Assembly (NCBI GenBank): GCA_003140215.1
Contig: PLJL01000004.1
Span: 528,193-592,192 of the forward strand
From: Vulcanimicrobiota bacterium
Lineage (GTDB): Bacteria; Vulcanimicrobiota; Vulcanimicrobiia; Vulcanimicrobiales; Vulcanimicrobiaceae
Direction of reading: 5' to 3'
Length of the DNA: 64,000 nucleotides
The position numbers and the translations under genes were made by a program. This document shows positions 26,388 through 35,281 of the stretch, one piece after another. Each line of letters opens with the position of its first letter. Within the stretch, counting starts at the first letter, position 1. The notes below the pieces were generated by a model. The model saw nothing but the letters and a program-made list of their open reading frames with translations, did no database searches and was not told the DNA's origin.

Positions 26388-26575
26388 GTTAAGCACTCTT
26401 AACGGTCGGGTAAGGCGACCGCAAGGAATCGCCGCCGCGGCTTCCAATGATGCGTCGTCAGGTGTGTGGGCCGCGTCTCCAACGGGGATGCTACGAATCG
26501 TCGCCCACACCCGGTAGTAGGGCAACCTGCTACGCGACGGCAGTAAGGCCCGCTTCACGGCGGGTCTTGCTGTTT
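26388..26575 (+). ncRNA. Candidate structured RNA in the leader of DUF5693
   Basis: The 240-base gap holds an unusual series of perfect or near-perfect hairpins, all in the plus sense. In order: GTTAAG/CTTAAC with a CACT loop (26388-26403); an eight-pair GTGTGGGC/GCCCACAC stem (26464-26471 with 26503-26510); an eight-pair stem closed by a GCAA tetraloop (26514-26533); and a terminator hairpin (26545-26568). A GNRA loop followed by a terminator suggests a regulatory leader or a small RNA. I found no match to the common riboswitch cores I know. Confidence 0.45.
26545..26568 (+). terminator. Terminator-like hairpin before DUF5693
   Basis: A nine-base-pair stem, AAGGCCCGC with GCGGGTCTT (one G-U pair), around TTCACG and followed by GCTGTTTG. 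It would end the transcript of the candidate RNA or of the upstream enoyl-CoA hydratase-like gene, 28 bases before the next gene. Confidence 0.6.
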
Positions 26576-26595
26576 GTGCGCGAAAGACGCGGCCC

Positions 26596-28572
26596 GTGAC
26601 CTACCGCCGCCTCTTGCTGGCCGTCCTTGCGATCGGTCTGATCGCATCGTTGTATGTCGCCGCACGGCGCGAGCGGCACGAGCACCGGGCCAACCGGGTC
26701 GAGATCGTGATGGACGACGCCGACTTCGTGTCGCTCGCGCGTTCGTACGCCTACGACCAGCGGGCGTTTCTCGTCGCGCTACGGCAGGCCGGGCTGACCT
26801 CGCTCGCGGTCCAAGAAGAATTGGGCGGTCAGGTCGCGGTCTCGCCGAGCGCGGCGCTCTACGCCGGAACGGCCTTGCTGGCCCAAGCGCGGCTGACCGG
26901 GTTCCGCGATCCGGTCTTCGCGCGGCTCGCCGTGCACGGCATCCGCAGCGACGAAGTGTACCTCGTCGCCTACGACCGCGAGACCAGCTCGCGCTACGCC
27001 CGCCAGCTCGCGCTCAAGTTTTCGAAGCGCGCGGTGCGCGTGCTGCGCGCCGGCGTTCCGGCGGTGTACGCGATCCGCACGCAACCGGATTACTTCGCGA
27101 CCGTGGGGCTGGGTTTGCCGGGCGACCGCGTCGCGCTCGCGCACGAGCTCGGCCTCAAGCTCGTCCCGCGGCTGCAGAACGACGAACGCTTCAAGCCGCC
27201 GCAGATCGCCGCGCTGCTCGGCGACGCCGTCGAGCACCACGACGCGCACACGGTCGTGTTCTTCGGTCTGCGCAACCAGGTCGTCGGCTACCCCAACGCG
27301 ATCGACGCGACCGCCGCCGTCATGCACGCCGCCAAGCTCACCTTCGGAACCGTCGAGACCTACGACGTCAAGCAGAACCAAGCCGGCAGCGAGGCGCTGG
27401 CCAAGGATCTCCCCGACGCGACGGTGCGCGTCCAGGCGATCGCCAAGACCGAACAGGACAAGCTGCGTCCCGAAGAGATCGTGCAACGCTACGAGCTGGG
27501 CGTGCGCGAGCGCAACGTGCGCGTGGTCTATCTGCGGCCGTTCGCGCACCAGTGGGACGAGCGTTCGATCGAAGCGTCCAACGTCGAGATCGTCCGGCAG
27601 ATCGCCGCCGGCGTGCGCGCGGCGGGGCTGCGCGTCGGCCCTGCCTCGCCGTTCGAGCGCTTCGTCACCCGGCCGTGGGAGATCGCGCTCGCGTCGCTCG
27701 CCGTCCCGGCGATCCTGCTGTTGCTGTTGGCCGAGTTCGGCATCGGCGACCGGCGTTGGCTGATCGGGTTTGTCATCGTCGACGTCGCGCTGGTGTTGGC
27801 GGGTTTCGCGTTGCACCACGACATGGCGGTCCGCAAGGTCCTCGCCCTGGCCGGCGGGATCGCCTTTCCGGTGGCGGCGTTCGCGGCGATCGCCCCGGCG
27901 TTCGGCGCCGCGCGGGCGAGCTCGATGGGCGGGGCGATCCTCGACGGCGTTCGCGTCCTCGTCATCGCGACGTTGGTCACCCTGTGCGGTGCGCTCGTCG
28001 TGGTAGGGCTGCTGTCGACGCCGCTGACGATGACCGAGATCGACCGCTTCAGTGGCGTCAAACTAGTGTTGGCCGTGCCGCCGCTGGCGTGTCTGCTGCT
28101 GTACTTGTTCACGCCGCGCTGGGGCTCCAAGCTCACGCCCACGACGCTGAGCGAAGCGCCGGTGACGGTGCTGCAACTCGTCGCCGGGCTCGTCCTGCTG
28201 GCCGCGGGGTATCTCGTGCTGGCGCGCAGCGGCAACCAAAGCGATATCGCGCCGTCGACGTTGGAGCTCGCGCTGCGCTCGCATCTTAGCAGCATCTTGC
28301 AAGTGCGGCCGCGCTTCAAGGAGTTCGTCGTCGGCTTCCCCGCCTTGATGCTGCTGCCCGCGCTGGTCCCGGCCGATCGCGCGCGCTGGGGCTGGCTGTT
28401 CGCGCTGGCGATCGGCGTCGGCCTGGCCGACGTGGTCGACACGTTCTCGCACCTGCACACGCACCTCTCGGTCTCGGTGCTGCGGCTGATCAACGGCGCC
28501 GTGATCGGCGTGATCGTCGGTGCGATCGCGATCGTGGCGTACCGCCGCTTCCGCCGTGGCGAGCCCACGTGA
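26596..28572 (+). CDS. DUF5693 integral membrane protein
   Basis: 658 residues from a GTG. One N-terminal membrane anchor is followed by a large soluble domain (about 35-365) and then about eight membrane segments (about 370-650). The soluble part (QRAFLVALRQAGLTSLAVQEE) is typical of DUF5693 proteins, which in Firmicutes and Cyanobacteria are found beside csaB. Here too csaB follows, its start overlapping this stop by 17 bases. The context suggests a role in export, modification or attachment of pyruvylated cell-surface glycan; the biochemical role is not established. Confidence 0.82.
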   Translation: MTYRRLLLAVLAIGLIASLYVAARRERHEHRANRVEIVMDDADFVSLARSYAYDQRAFLVALRQAGLTSLAVQEELGGQVAVSPSAALYAGTALLAQARLTGFRDPVFARLAVHGIRSDEVYLVAYDRETSSRYARQLALKFSKRAVRVLRAGVPAVYAIRTQPDYFATVGLGLPGDRVALAHELGLKLVPRLQNDERFKPPQIAALLGDAVEHHDAHTVVFFGLRNQVVGYPNAIDATAAVMHAAKLTFGTVETYDVKQNQAGSEALAKDLPDATVRVQAIAKTEQDKLRPEEIVQRYELGVRERNVRVVYLRPFAHQWDERSIEASNVEIVRQIAAGVRAAGLRVGPASPFERFVTRPWEIALASLAVPAILLLLLAEFGIGDRRWLIGFVIVDVALVLAGFALHHDMAVRKVLALAGGIAFPVAAFAAIAPAFGAARASSMGGAILDGVRVLVIATLVTLCGALVVVGLLSTPLTMTEIDRFSGVKLVLAVPPLACLLLYLFTPRWGSKLTPTTLSEAPVTVLQLVAGLVLLAAGYLVLARSGNQSDIAPSTLELALRSHLSSILQVRPRFKEFVVGFPALMLLPALVPADRARWGWLFALAIGVGLADVVDTFSHLHTHLSVSVLRLINGAVIGVIVGAIAIVAYRRFRRGEPT

Positions 28573-29689
28573 CTTGCGGTTCTTGATCAGCGGCTACTAC
28601 GGCTTCGGAAATCTCGGTGACGAGGCGCTCTTGGAGGTGATCGTCGAGCGGCTGCGAGCTCGCTGGCCCGCCGCTGCGGTCGACGTGCTCAGCGCCGATC
28701 CGGCGGGGACTGCGCGCAGCTACGGGGTGGAAGCGACCCCGCGCATGGATCTCGGGCGCGTTCGCGCCGCGATCGGCCGCGCCGACGTCGTGCTCTCCGG
28801 CGGCGGCGGCCTGCTGCAGAACGTCACCAGTCTGGGGAGCCTGCTCTACTACGGCGGCGTGATCCGCTCGGCGATCCGCGCGAGAAAACCCACCATGGTC
28901 TTCGCGCAATCGATCGGTCCGCTCGACTTTTGGGGCCGCGCCGTGGTGCGCACGTTCTGCAAGGGGCTCAGCGCGGCGACGGTGCGCGACGAACGGTCGC
29001 GCGCGCTGCTCGGCGAGCTGCTTCCCGGGACACCGGTCGAGCGGACCGCCGATCCCGTCTTTCTCATCGACCCCGCGCCCGAACCGCTGGATCTAGCGAC
29101 CGAAGGTCTGGGCGATTCCGACGCGCCGCTGGTGGTCGTCGCGGTCCGCAAATGGCAGGGCGCCGAAACGACCGCGCGCACCCTGGCGGCGGTCGTCGAC
29201 CACCTGGCCGGCGTTTACGGGGCGCGCGTCGCCTTCCTTCCCTTCGGCGGCCCGCCCGACGCCGAGGTCGCCACCACGATCATCCGGCGCTGCGCCTCGA
29301 CGCCGGTGCTGCTGCCGGACTACCCGCTCGCGCAAGCGGCCCAGGTCGTCGCACGCGCCGCGCTGGTCGTCGGGATGCGGCTGCACGCGCTGGTCCTCGC
29401 CGCGCGATTGGGCGTCCCCTTCCTCGCCATTCCGTACGATCCTAAAGTCTCGGCGCTGCTCGAAGACTTGCGCTACCCCGCCGGTCCGCTGTTCGTTCCG
29501 GGCCAGCCGCCCCCGGCGGCCGACGCGTTGCTGGCGCGTGTCGACGATGCTTGGCGGCGCCGCGACGAGCTGGCCGCGCACTTGCGCAGCGTCCGCCCCG
29601 AAATCGAGCGGCTCGCCGAGCGCAACTTCGATGTGCTTGGCGAACTTGTGACACGCACGACACGCGAGGCGGCGGGAACCGAGGGCTGA
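28556..29689 (+). CDS. csaB: Polysaccharide pyruvyl transferase CsaB
   Basis: 377 residues from a GTG at 28556 inside the end of the DUF5693 gene. The opening ISGYYGFGNLGDEALLEVIV and the central VLSGGGGLLQNVTS are hallmarks of CsaB-type pyruvyl transferases, with GMRLHALVLAARLGVPFLAIPYDPK near the C-terminus holding conserved Arg and His. CsaB adds pyruvate from phosphoenolpyruvate to cell-wall polysaccharide, creating the ligand bound by SLH-domain surface proteins. Pairing with DUF5693 strengthens the call. No SLH protein is in the window. Confidence 0.9.
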   Translation: MASPRDLRFLISGYYGFGNLGDEALLEVIVERLRARWPAAAVDVLSADPAGTARSYGVEATPRMDLGRVRAAIGRADVVLSGGGGLLQNVTSLGSLLYYGGVIRSAIRARKPTMVFAQSIGPLDFWGRAVVRTFCKGLSAATVRDERSRALLGELLPGTPVERTADPVFLIDPAPEPLDLATEGLGDSDAPLVVVAVRKWQGAETTARTLAAVVDHLAGVYGARVAFLPFGGPPDAEVATTIIRRCASTPVLLPDYPLAQAAQVVARAALVVGMRLHALVLAARLGVPFLAIPYDPKVSALLEDLRYPAGPLFVPGQPPPAADALLARVDDAWRRRDELAAHLRSVRPEIERLAERNFDVLGELVTRTTREAAGTEG

Positions 29690-29709
29690 CGCGCGAAGCG
29701 GCTGCGACT

Positions 29710-30468
29710 GTGGCGCGGCAGACTCTGACCCTGGGTCGTCTGTTCGATGTCCGCGTAGGCGTGCACGTTTCGTGGCTCGCCGTGTACGCGTTCATGACGT
29801 TCGCGCTGGCGCGTGGCCTGGGCATGCTGCCGCAGCCCGCCGCATACACCTTCGCGGCGATCTGCGCCCTGGCGCTCTTCGGCAGCGTGGTCGCGCACGA
29901 GCTCGCGCACGCGCTCGTCGCGCGCCGCTTCGGCGTACGCACCAATGCGATCACGCTGTTCCTGTTGGGCGGCGTCGCCACGCTCGAAGAAGAGCCGGCC
30001 TCGCCGCGGGCCGACGCGCTCATCGCACTGGCCGGACCGGCGCTCAGCGCGGCGATCGCGATCCTCGCGCTGGGCCTGCTCTACGCGCTCGACCGGTTCG
30101 CTCCCGGCGGCTCGCTGCGCACCGCGCTGGGCACGCTCGACACCTACGTCGTCATCGCCAACGCCGTGTTGGCGGTGTTCAACCTCGTCCCGGCCTACCC
30201 CATGGACGGCGGCCGCGTATTGCGCGCGATCCTGTGGCGCGGCTCGGGCGATCGGGATGCGGCGACCACCACCGCCGCGCGCGTGGGCATCGCGTTCGCG
30301 CTGCTGATCGTCTCCGCCGGCGTCCTGGTCGCCGCCGCGACGCACAGCCTCGTCTACGGCTGGTACGTTCTGCTCGGCGTCTTTCTGTTGCGCCATGGTT
30401 GGGCGCAGGAGCGAGCCGCGCGCACCTCGGGGCGCCGCAGCGACGCCGACGTCCCCGCCGCGGCGTAG
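29710..30468 (+). CDS. M50-family site-2 protease
   Basis: 252 residues from a GTG at 29710. Five or six membrane segments carry the zinc site: HELAH in VVAHELAHALVARRFG (about residue 63) and the distal Asp in NLVPAYPMDGGRVLRA (about 165). This is the compact SpoIVFB-like type without a CBS pair or PDZ domain. Such proteases cut substrates within the membrane, commonly anti-sigma factors or pro-sigma proteins. It follows csaB by 20 bases and may be cotranscribed. The substrate is unknown. Confidence 0.87.
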   Translation: MARQTLTLGRLFDVRVGVHVSWLAVYAFMTFALARGLGMLPQPAAYTFAAICALALFGSVVAHELAHALVARRFGVRTNAITLFLLGGVATLEEEPASPRADALIALAGPALSAAIAILALGLLYALDRFAPGGSLRTALGTLDTYVVIANAVLAVFNLVPAYPMDGGRVLRAILWRGSGDRDAATTTAARVGIAFALLIVSAGVLVAAATHSLVYGWYVLLGVFLLRHGWAQERAARTSGRRSDADVPAAA

Positions 30469-30478
30469 GCGGCAGCCC

Positions 30479-30931
30479 GTGGTCCGCTCGCTCGTGAATC
30501 GATGCGTCCTCGGCGCCGCGCTCGGCGCCCTCGTCCTCGCCGCGCCGGTGGCGGCGCGCGCGGCGATCGACCCGTGCTCGCTCATCCCGACGGCGCAGGT
30601 TCGAGCGATGACCGGCGGCACGGGCAAGGGGAGTTGGCATCATGCCGTCGGTCACGGCCGCTACGCGCAGGAGACCTGCCACTACGACGGACCGCTCAAG
30701 CGCGCCGTGCTCGTCGCCGTGCATCTCGACGCGCGGCCGTTCGCCACGGTGAAGTCGATGACCAAGCCGCTCCCCGGCGTCGGCGCCGACGCGATCTACA
30801 TGGCCGGCCCGACGAGCGTGATCGCGTTCGTGAAGCACGGGCACTACGTCTCGATGAGCTGGAACGCCGATCCCGGCAAACCGTCGCCGCAGTTTCTCGC
30901 GGCCGCGAAGGCGGCAGCCGCGAAACTTTAG
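30479..30931 (+). CDS. Secreted protein, DUF3558-like
   Basis: 150 residues from a GTG at 30479, ten bases after the protease stop. A signal peptide (cut near ARAAID) leads to DPCSLIPTAQVRAMTGG, resembling the start of DUF3558-type lipoproteins and other proteins that bind small ligands, with two further Cys-His features in ETCHYDG. The domain is about 120 residues of mixed alpha-beta. Function unknown. It is the last gene of the ordinary region before the scar at 30981. Confidence 0.6.
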   Translation: MVRSLVNRCVLGAALGALVLAAPVAARAAIDPCSLIPTAQVRAMTGGTGKGSWHHAVGHGRYAQETCHYDGPLKRAVLVAVHLDARPFATVKSMTKPLPGVGADAIYMAGPTSVIAFVKHGHYVSMSWNADPGKPSPQFLAAAKAAAAKL

Positions 30932-30980
30932 TCCCGCGGGGTTATGATTCGGCGTCGGCGATAGAGGGTCGCATCTCGCA

Positions 30981-31055
30981 TCACGATGGCGCGATGTTGA
31001 CGGGGATCGCGATCGTCGCGGAGGTGCCGTCGCTGCGGCTCGCGACGAGTGAGGC
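30981..31055 (-). pseudogene. 3' fragment of a second secretin gene
   Basis: On the minus strand 31055 to 30981 reads 24 codons and a stop, with SLVASRSDGTSATIAIPVNI in common with the C-terminus of the secretin encoded at 54338-56986. At the DNA level 30991-31053 matches 56911-56973 in inverted orientation with two mismatches. Homology stops abruptly at about 31054. It is therefore the end of a second secretin gene whose remainder has been lost, not a gene of its own. Confidence 0.8.
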
Positions 31056-31199
31056 GCAGGAGTTTCGCTTGTTGCCATGGATGCCCAAGGTATCGCCTAC
31101 GCCAGAATGCCGCCTCACGTCACTCCATTGGATGCGCTCAAAGCAGACGTGTCCTTGTGGAATGCCGGATGGGATTGGGCCGCGGCCAACTGCGGCTAG
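31053..31199 (+). pseudogene. Possible C-terminal remnant of an RHS-type toxin
   Basis: The plus frame is open from the edge of the secretin fragment to a stop at 31197. It ends in DALKADVSLWNAGWDWAAAN and CG, a protein-like, Trp-rich composition. There is a possible ATG at 31077 with an AGGAG 15 bases away, so a free-standing 40-residue peptide is an alternative. Position argues for a toxin end: secretin remnant on one side read away from it, and a small membrane protein 12 bases downstream, mirroring the intact RHS locus at 48.5-57 kb. No RHS sequence itself is left. Confidence 0.4.
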
Positions 31200-31211
31200 G
31201 TGGATAATCCT

Positions 31212-31946
31212 ATGACGTCGAGTGAAAGTCCAATGTCTGCCATCAGCAAGAAAAAATCGCTGTTGGTCTTCGCAGGAGCCGCCCTTAGCTTGGTTTGCGG
31301 CGTGTATCTTATCAGCCAGATCTCAGCGTTGGCGGCGTGGTATGCGATGTTGACTGGCGTAGCTTGCTACCTGCTCTTCAGTACAGCACTCGCGGCGAAT
31401 GCCGTAGCGAGGGCTCGGCTCGGTTGGCGTGAACGTACCCTACGCTTCGTCGGGGCCGTCTGCGTACACACCATGGCGGCCGTGCTGCTATTTGTTCTAG
31501 CTGATGCATCGAGAGGACTCGGGGCGGCGGTGCGGTGGGACCCGCAGGGGGAGCCTAGCGACAGCAGCATGTTCCCTTATGCGTGTAGCATCTCGGATCT
31601 AGCGTCCGCCTCCAATGCAAAGGGGGACACGGCTGCCGCTCGGCTTGGGGATTGCGGTTGGGGACCCTGGGCGGGGATGAGTTATGGATACATTGTCGTA
31701 GCGATCACGCGTTCCCGAGGCACCCAGAAGAGCCGAGAAGTCGTTTTGCGCTATGAGCCAACTACTTCAGAACGCTGGGCTTGGCCAAAGATGAAATGGC
31801 AGAGCGACGATATCTTAAGCGTTACGGTGGGCAATAATGCCATCGAGCAGGTATCAAAGCAGCGTTTTGATCTCGAGGGCCTGCACGTACGCTACTCCCT
31901 TGGGGCAGCGAAAAAGCCGCCGATGACCATTTGGGACCGGCTCTAG
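31212..31946 (+). CDS. Three-helix membrane protein, candidate immunity protein
   Basis: 244 residues from the ATG at 31212 (another ATG lies 21 bases later). Three membrane helices occupy about residues 13-32, 38-62 and 80-102; the rest is a soluble domain with two Cys (PYACSISD, GDCGWG). Base composition is less GC-rich than the neighbours, which suggests transfer. I do not recognise the family. It follows the possible toxin remnant by 12 bases in the same orientation, the position where RHS immunity genes lie. Immunity function is inference from position only. Confidence 0.5.
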   Translation: MTSSESPMSAISKKKSLLVFAGAALSLVCGVYLISQISALAAWYAMLTGVACYLLFSTALAANAVARARLGWRERTLRFVGAVCVHTMAAVLLFVLADASRGLGAAVRWDPQGEPSDSSMFPYACSISDLASASNAKGDTAAARLGDCGWGPWAGMSYGYIVVAITRSRGTQKSREVVLRYEPTTSERWAWPKMKWQSDDILSVTVGNNAIEQVSKQRFDLEGLHVRYSLGAAKKPPMTIWDRL

Positions 31947-32416
31947 GGAAACTCTGATGAACGAGGCGCGGGTGTCTATCGGGGCATTGAAGCGAAGACC
32001 TACGGACCTATGAGCCGAGCGTCCGCCTTGGACCGACGTCTTTCGGCGAGCCTGTATCTCTCGGATCGCGTCCGTAACGCCCGAAGTGATCGATGCAATC
32101 TTCGCAGCTCTGAACTCTCACCGAGCTGAGTCCATTTTGCTAGGACGCCGGAAAAGAGCGAGGGCCTTGCGCTTCCGGAGTGCACGTGGACACGCCAGCC
32201 GTGAGGCACCTCCCGTGACCGCGATCGCAACACGGCGCTGAACTTTGCGCGATACGCGGCCAGCGAACTTTCGTCAGCCTGTGAAGCGAAAGGCTCTCGC
32301 GATCGACGCAGACCGCCGCGAAACCAGCCGCATAGAGCCAGGAACGGTGGCCTGGAAGAGATGTCCATGCTCAGAACAGGAGCGTGTGACGGTTGCGCCC
32401 GAACGTGGGCCGTTCC
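31947..32416 (+). other. Intergenic leader upstream of ileS
   Basis: About 470 bases with no convincing gene on either strand; the minus-strand frame through here is mostly an antisense shadow of ileS. I looked for a T-box (an AGGGTGG-ACCGCG pair) because ileS is a common target. A single GGAACGGTGGCC at 32340-32351 is the closest match, without the expected antiterminator partner. Regulation of ileS therefore remains open. Confidence 0.4.
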
Positions 32417-35221
32417 ATGTCCGTGCCGCCCGAACGCGACTACCGCTGGTCCTTGAACCTGCCCAAGACCGAGTTTCCGATGCGGGCCGAGCTCCCCAAG
32501 CGGGAGCCGGCTCGGGTGCAGTGGTGGGCCGAACGCCACACCTACCTGCGCCGGCTCGAGCAGAACCGCCGCTGCGGCGGTGCGCCCTTCGTGCTGCATG
32601 ACGGCCCGCCGTATGCCAACGGCGAGCTGCACATGGGACATTTTCTCAACCGCGTGCTCAAGGACGCGCTGGTCAAGATCCATCTGCTCGACGGCGAGTA
32701 CGCCGACTTCGTTCCGGGCTGGGACATGCACGGGCTGCCGATCGAGCGCGAGACCCTGGCGCACCTCAAGCTCGACTTCCGCCAAGCCGATCCGCTGACG
32801 CTGCGCCGCGCCTGCCGTGAGCGCGCGCTGTACTGGCTGAACCTCCAGCGCGAGCAGATGTTCCGCATGGGCGTCGGCTTCGGGCGCTACGACGATCCGT
32901 ACATGACGATCGCACCGCAGTTCGAGGCCGCGATCGTTGAAACGCTGGCCGACCTCGCCGAGAAGGACTACCTCTACAAAGGGCTGCGCTCGACGCTGTG
33001 GTGCGTCTACGACGAGACCGCGCTGGCCGAAGCGGAGATCGAGTACAAGAACCACACCTCACCCTCGATCTACGTCCGCTTTCGCGCCGGCGACGCGCAG
33101 CGGCGCGCCTTGCTGAGCGCGTTCGGGCTCGATGACGACGGGACGCCGCTCTCGATCGCGATCTGGACCACCACACCGTGGACGCTGCCCGCCAACGTCG
33201 CGATCGCGCTGCTGCCCGGCGCGACGTACGGCCTCTATCGCGTCGGCGCCGAAGACGTGATCGTCGCCGAGAAGCTGGCCTCCGACGTGCTCGCGCGTTT
33301 TGGCGCGGGCCCCGGGGTGCTGCGCGCCCAGACCGACGCGGCGGCGCTCGACCGGCTCGCGGTGCGCCACCCGTTCCTGGACCGCGATGCGCTCGTCGTG
33401 CTCGCCGAGTACGTCGAGCTCGAGACCGGGACTGGTGCCGTGCACACCGCGCCCGGTCACGGTGCCGACGACTTCGAAACCGGCGTGCGCTACGAGTTGC
33501 CGATCATTAACCCCGTCGATGCCGGCGGGCGGTTCACCGCCGAGGCGGGGCCCTACGCCGGACTGCACATCTTCGAGGCCAACGCACGCATCGTCGATGA
33601 CCTGCGCGCTAGCGGCGCGCTCATCGCGGGCGAGTCCTACGAGCACAGTTATCCGCACTGCTGGCGTTGCAAGAACCCGGTCATCTTCCGCGCCACCTCG
33701 CAGTGGTTCATCGGGATGGACCGCCGGGAGCTGCGCGAACGCGCCGAGCACGCCGTCCACACGGTGCGCTGGTCGCCCGCGTGGGGCGAGACGCGGATGT
33801 CGCAGATGGTCGGCAACCATCCGGAGTGGTGCGTCTCGCGCCAGCGGGTGTGGGGAACACCGATCCCGTCGGTCGTTTGCACGGCGTGCAACGAGTCGCT
33901 GCTCGATCCGCGGCTCGCGCGCAGCTTCGCGACGGCGATGCGCGCCCGCTCGTTCGACGAAGGCAACGCGTCGGATCTGTGGTGGACCGAACCTTTGGAG
34001 CGTTTCGCACCCGCCGGCTTGGCCTGCCCGAGTTGCGGTGGGACGGCGTTCGCCAAAGAGTTCAACATCGTCGACATTTGGTTCGAGTCGGGCGTGACGT
34101 GGCGCGCCGTCCTCGTCGAGCGCGGCATGAAATTCCCCGCCGACGCCTACCTCGAGGGCGCCGACCAATACCGGGGCTGGTTTCGCTCGAACCTCATCAC
34201 CGCGGTCGCGACCCGCGATACCGCGCCCTACGAGAAGGTCATCTCGTACGGGTGGGTCGTCGACGAGCACGGCCGCGCGATGCACAAGTCGACCGGTAAC
34301 TACATCGCCGCCGACGAAGCGATGACCAAGTACGGTGCCGACTTGTTGCGGCTGTGGACCGCGTCGACCGACGTCTCGGTCGGCGACGTGCGCTTGGGTG
34401 CGACGTTGCTCGACAACGTCGCCAACGTCTACCGCAACCTGCGCAACCGGCTGCGCTTTCTGCTCGGCCTCGTCGCGGACCTCACGCCCGCGACGCGCGT
34501 CGCCCGCGCGACGATGGAGCCGCTGGACCGGCTCGCGCTCGCCGCGTTCGACGCGTTCGCCGCCGAGGTCATGGCCCACTATCGCGGCTTCCGCCTGCAC
34601 GACGCCTACTTGGCGATCCAGCGCTTCGACAAAGAGGATCTCTCCGCGTTCTACGGCGACGCGCTCAAGGACCGGCTCTACTCGTCGAGCCGCGACGCGG
34701 CACGCCGGCGCAGCGGGCAGTCGGCGCTCTTCGAGATCTTCCGCACGACCTGCGCGCTGCTGGCGCCGATCCTGTCGTTCACCGCGGAGGAGGCGTGGCA
34801 GCACCTTTCCGAGGACCTGCGCGGCGCCGACGAATCGGTGTTCGACCTCTCCTTCCCGCACGTCGACGCGGTCGATGCGGAGGCGCTCGCGGCGTGGAGT
34901 GCGCTCAAAGAGCTGCGGGCGCAGGTCGCGGCGAGCGAAGGCGTGCGCGACTTCGCGCTCGACGCGCACGTCGAGGTCGCGCCGCCGTTGTACGACCGGT
35001 TCGTCGGACTGGGCGACAACCTGCGCGAGGCGCTGGTGGTCTCCGCGGTCCGCGGCCTCAGCGCCTCGGCCGACGGGGCGTCACGCGTCGCGCTCTTCGC
35101 GGCGGCGGGCGAGAAGTGTCAGCGCTGCTGGAAGTATCTCCCGCTGGGGCTCGATCGCGAGCACCCCGCGCTGTGCGCGCCCTGCGCCGCCATCGTACGC
35201 GAGCTGCGCCCGAACGGATAG
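32417..35221 (+). CDS. ileS: Isoleucyl-tRNA synthetase
   Basis: 934 residues from the ATG at 32417, the usual length. Class I motifs: the HIGH equivalent in ANGELHMGHFLNRVLKD (about 71), GWDMHGLPIE, the editing domain (about 190-390, with TTTPWTLPANVA), and WFESGVTW. The KMSKS loop reads RAMHKSTGNYI, so the signature is MHKST. The C-terminus has a zinc knuckle, EKCQRCWKYLP, with CAPCAA. It charges tRNA-Ile in the cytoplasm. It is flanked by an accessory scar upstream and a small unknown gene downstream. Confidence 0.95.
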   Translation: MSVPPERDYRWSLNLPKTEFPMRAELPKREPARVQWWAERHTYLRRLEQNRRCGGAPFVLHDGPPYANGELHMGHFLNRVLKDALVKIHLLDGEYADFVPGWDMHGLPIERETLAHLKLDFRQADPLTLRRACRERALYWLNLQREQMFRMGVGFGRYDDPYMTIAPQFEAAIVETLADLAEKDYLYKGLRSTLWCVYDETALAEAEIEYKNHTSPSIYVRFRAGDAQRRALLSAFGLDDDGTPLSIAIWTTTPWTLPANVAIALLPGATYGLYRVGAEDVIVAEKLASDVLARFGAGPGVLRAQTDAAALDRLAVRHPFLDRDALVVLAEYVELETGTGAVHTAPGHGADDFETGVRYELPIINPVDAGGRFTAEAGPYAGLHIFEANARIVDDLRASGALIAGESYEHSYPHCWRCKNPVIFRATSQWFIGMDRRELRERAEHAVHTVRWSPAWGETRMSQMVGNHPEWCVSRQRVWGTPIPSVVCTACNESLLDPRLARSFATAMRARSFDEGNASDLWWTEPLERFAPAGLACPSCGGTAFAKEFNIVDIWFESGVTWRAVLVERGMKFPADAYLEGADQYRGWFRSNLITAVATRDTAPYEKVISYGWVVDEHGRAMHKSTGNYIAADEAMTKYGADLLRLWTASTDVSVGDVRLGATLLDNVANVYRNLRNRLRFLLGLVADLTPATRVARATMEPLDRLALAAFDAFAAEVMAHYRGFRLHDAYLAIQRFDKEDLSAFYGDALKDRLYSSSRDAARRRSGQSALFEIFRTTCALLAPILSFTAEEAWQHLSEDLRGADESVFDLSFPHVDAVDAEALAAWSALKELRAQVAASEGVRDFALDAHVEVAPPLYDRFVGLGDNLREALVVSAVRGLSASADGASRVALFAAAGEKCQRCWKYLPLGLDREHPALCAPCAAIVRELRPNG

Positions 35222-35281
35222 TTCCCGGCGCGTCCGCCCCTGTGACACGCACGTGGCACACCGAACCCGTACGCTCGTGGG

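Noticed and set aside
32300-32416. T-box leader for ileS
   Set aside because: Only a loose GGTGG-like fragment; no complete T-box sequence, specifier loop or antiterminator could be drawn.
32000-33055. Minus-strand frame of 351 codons upstream of and opposite ileS
   Set aside because: Mostly antisense to ileS; the part upstream has no ribosome site or family resemblance.
33059-34969. Long minus-strand open frame opposite ileS
   Set aside because: It is the antisense shadow of a well-supported ileS; the translation is Arg/Gly/Val-rich with no domain.
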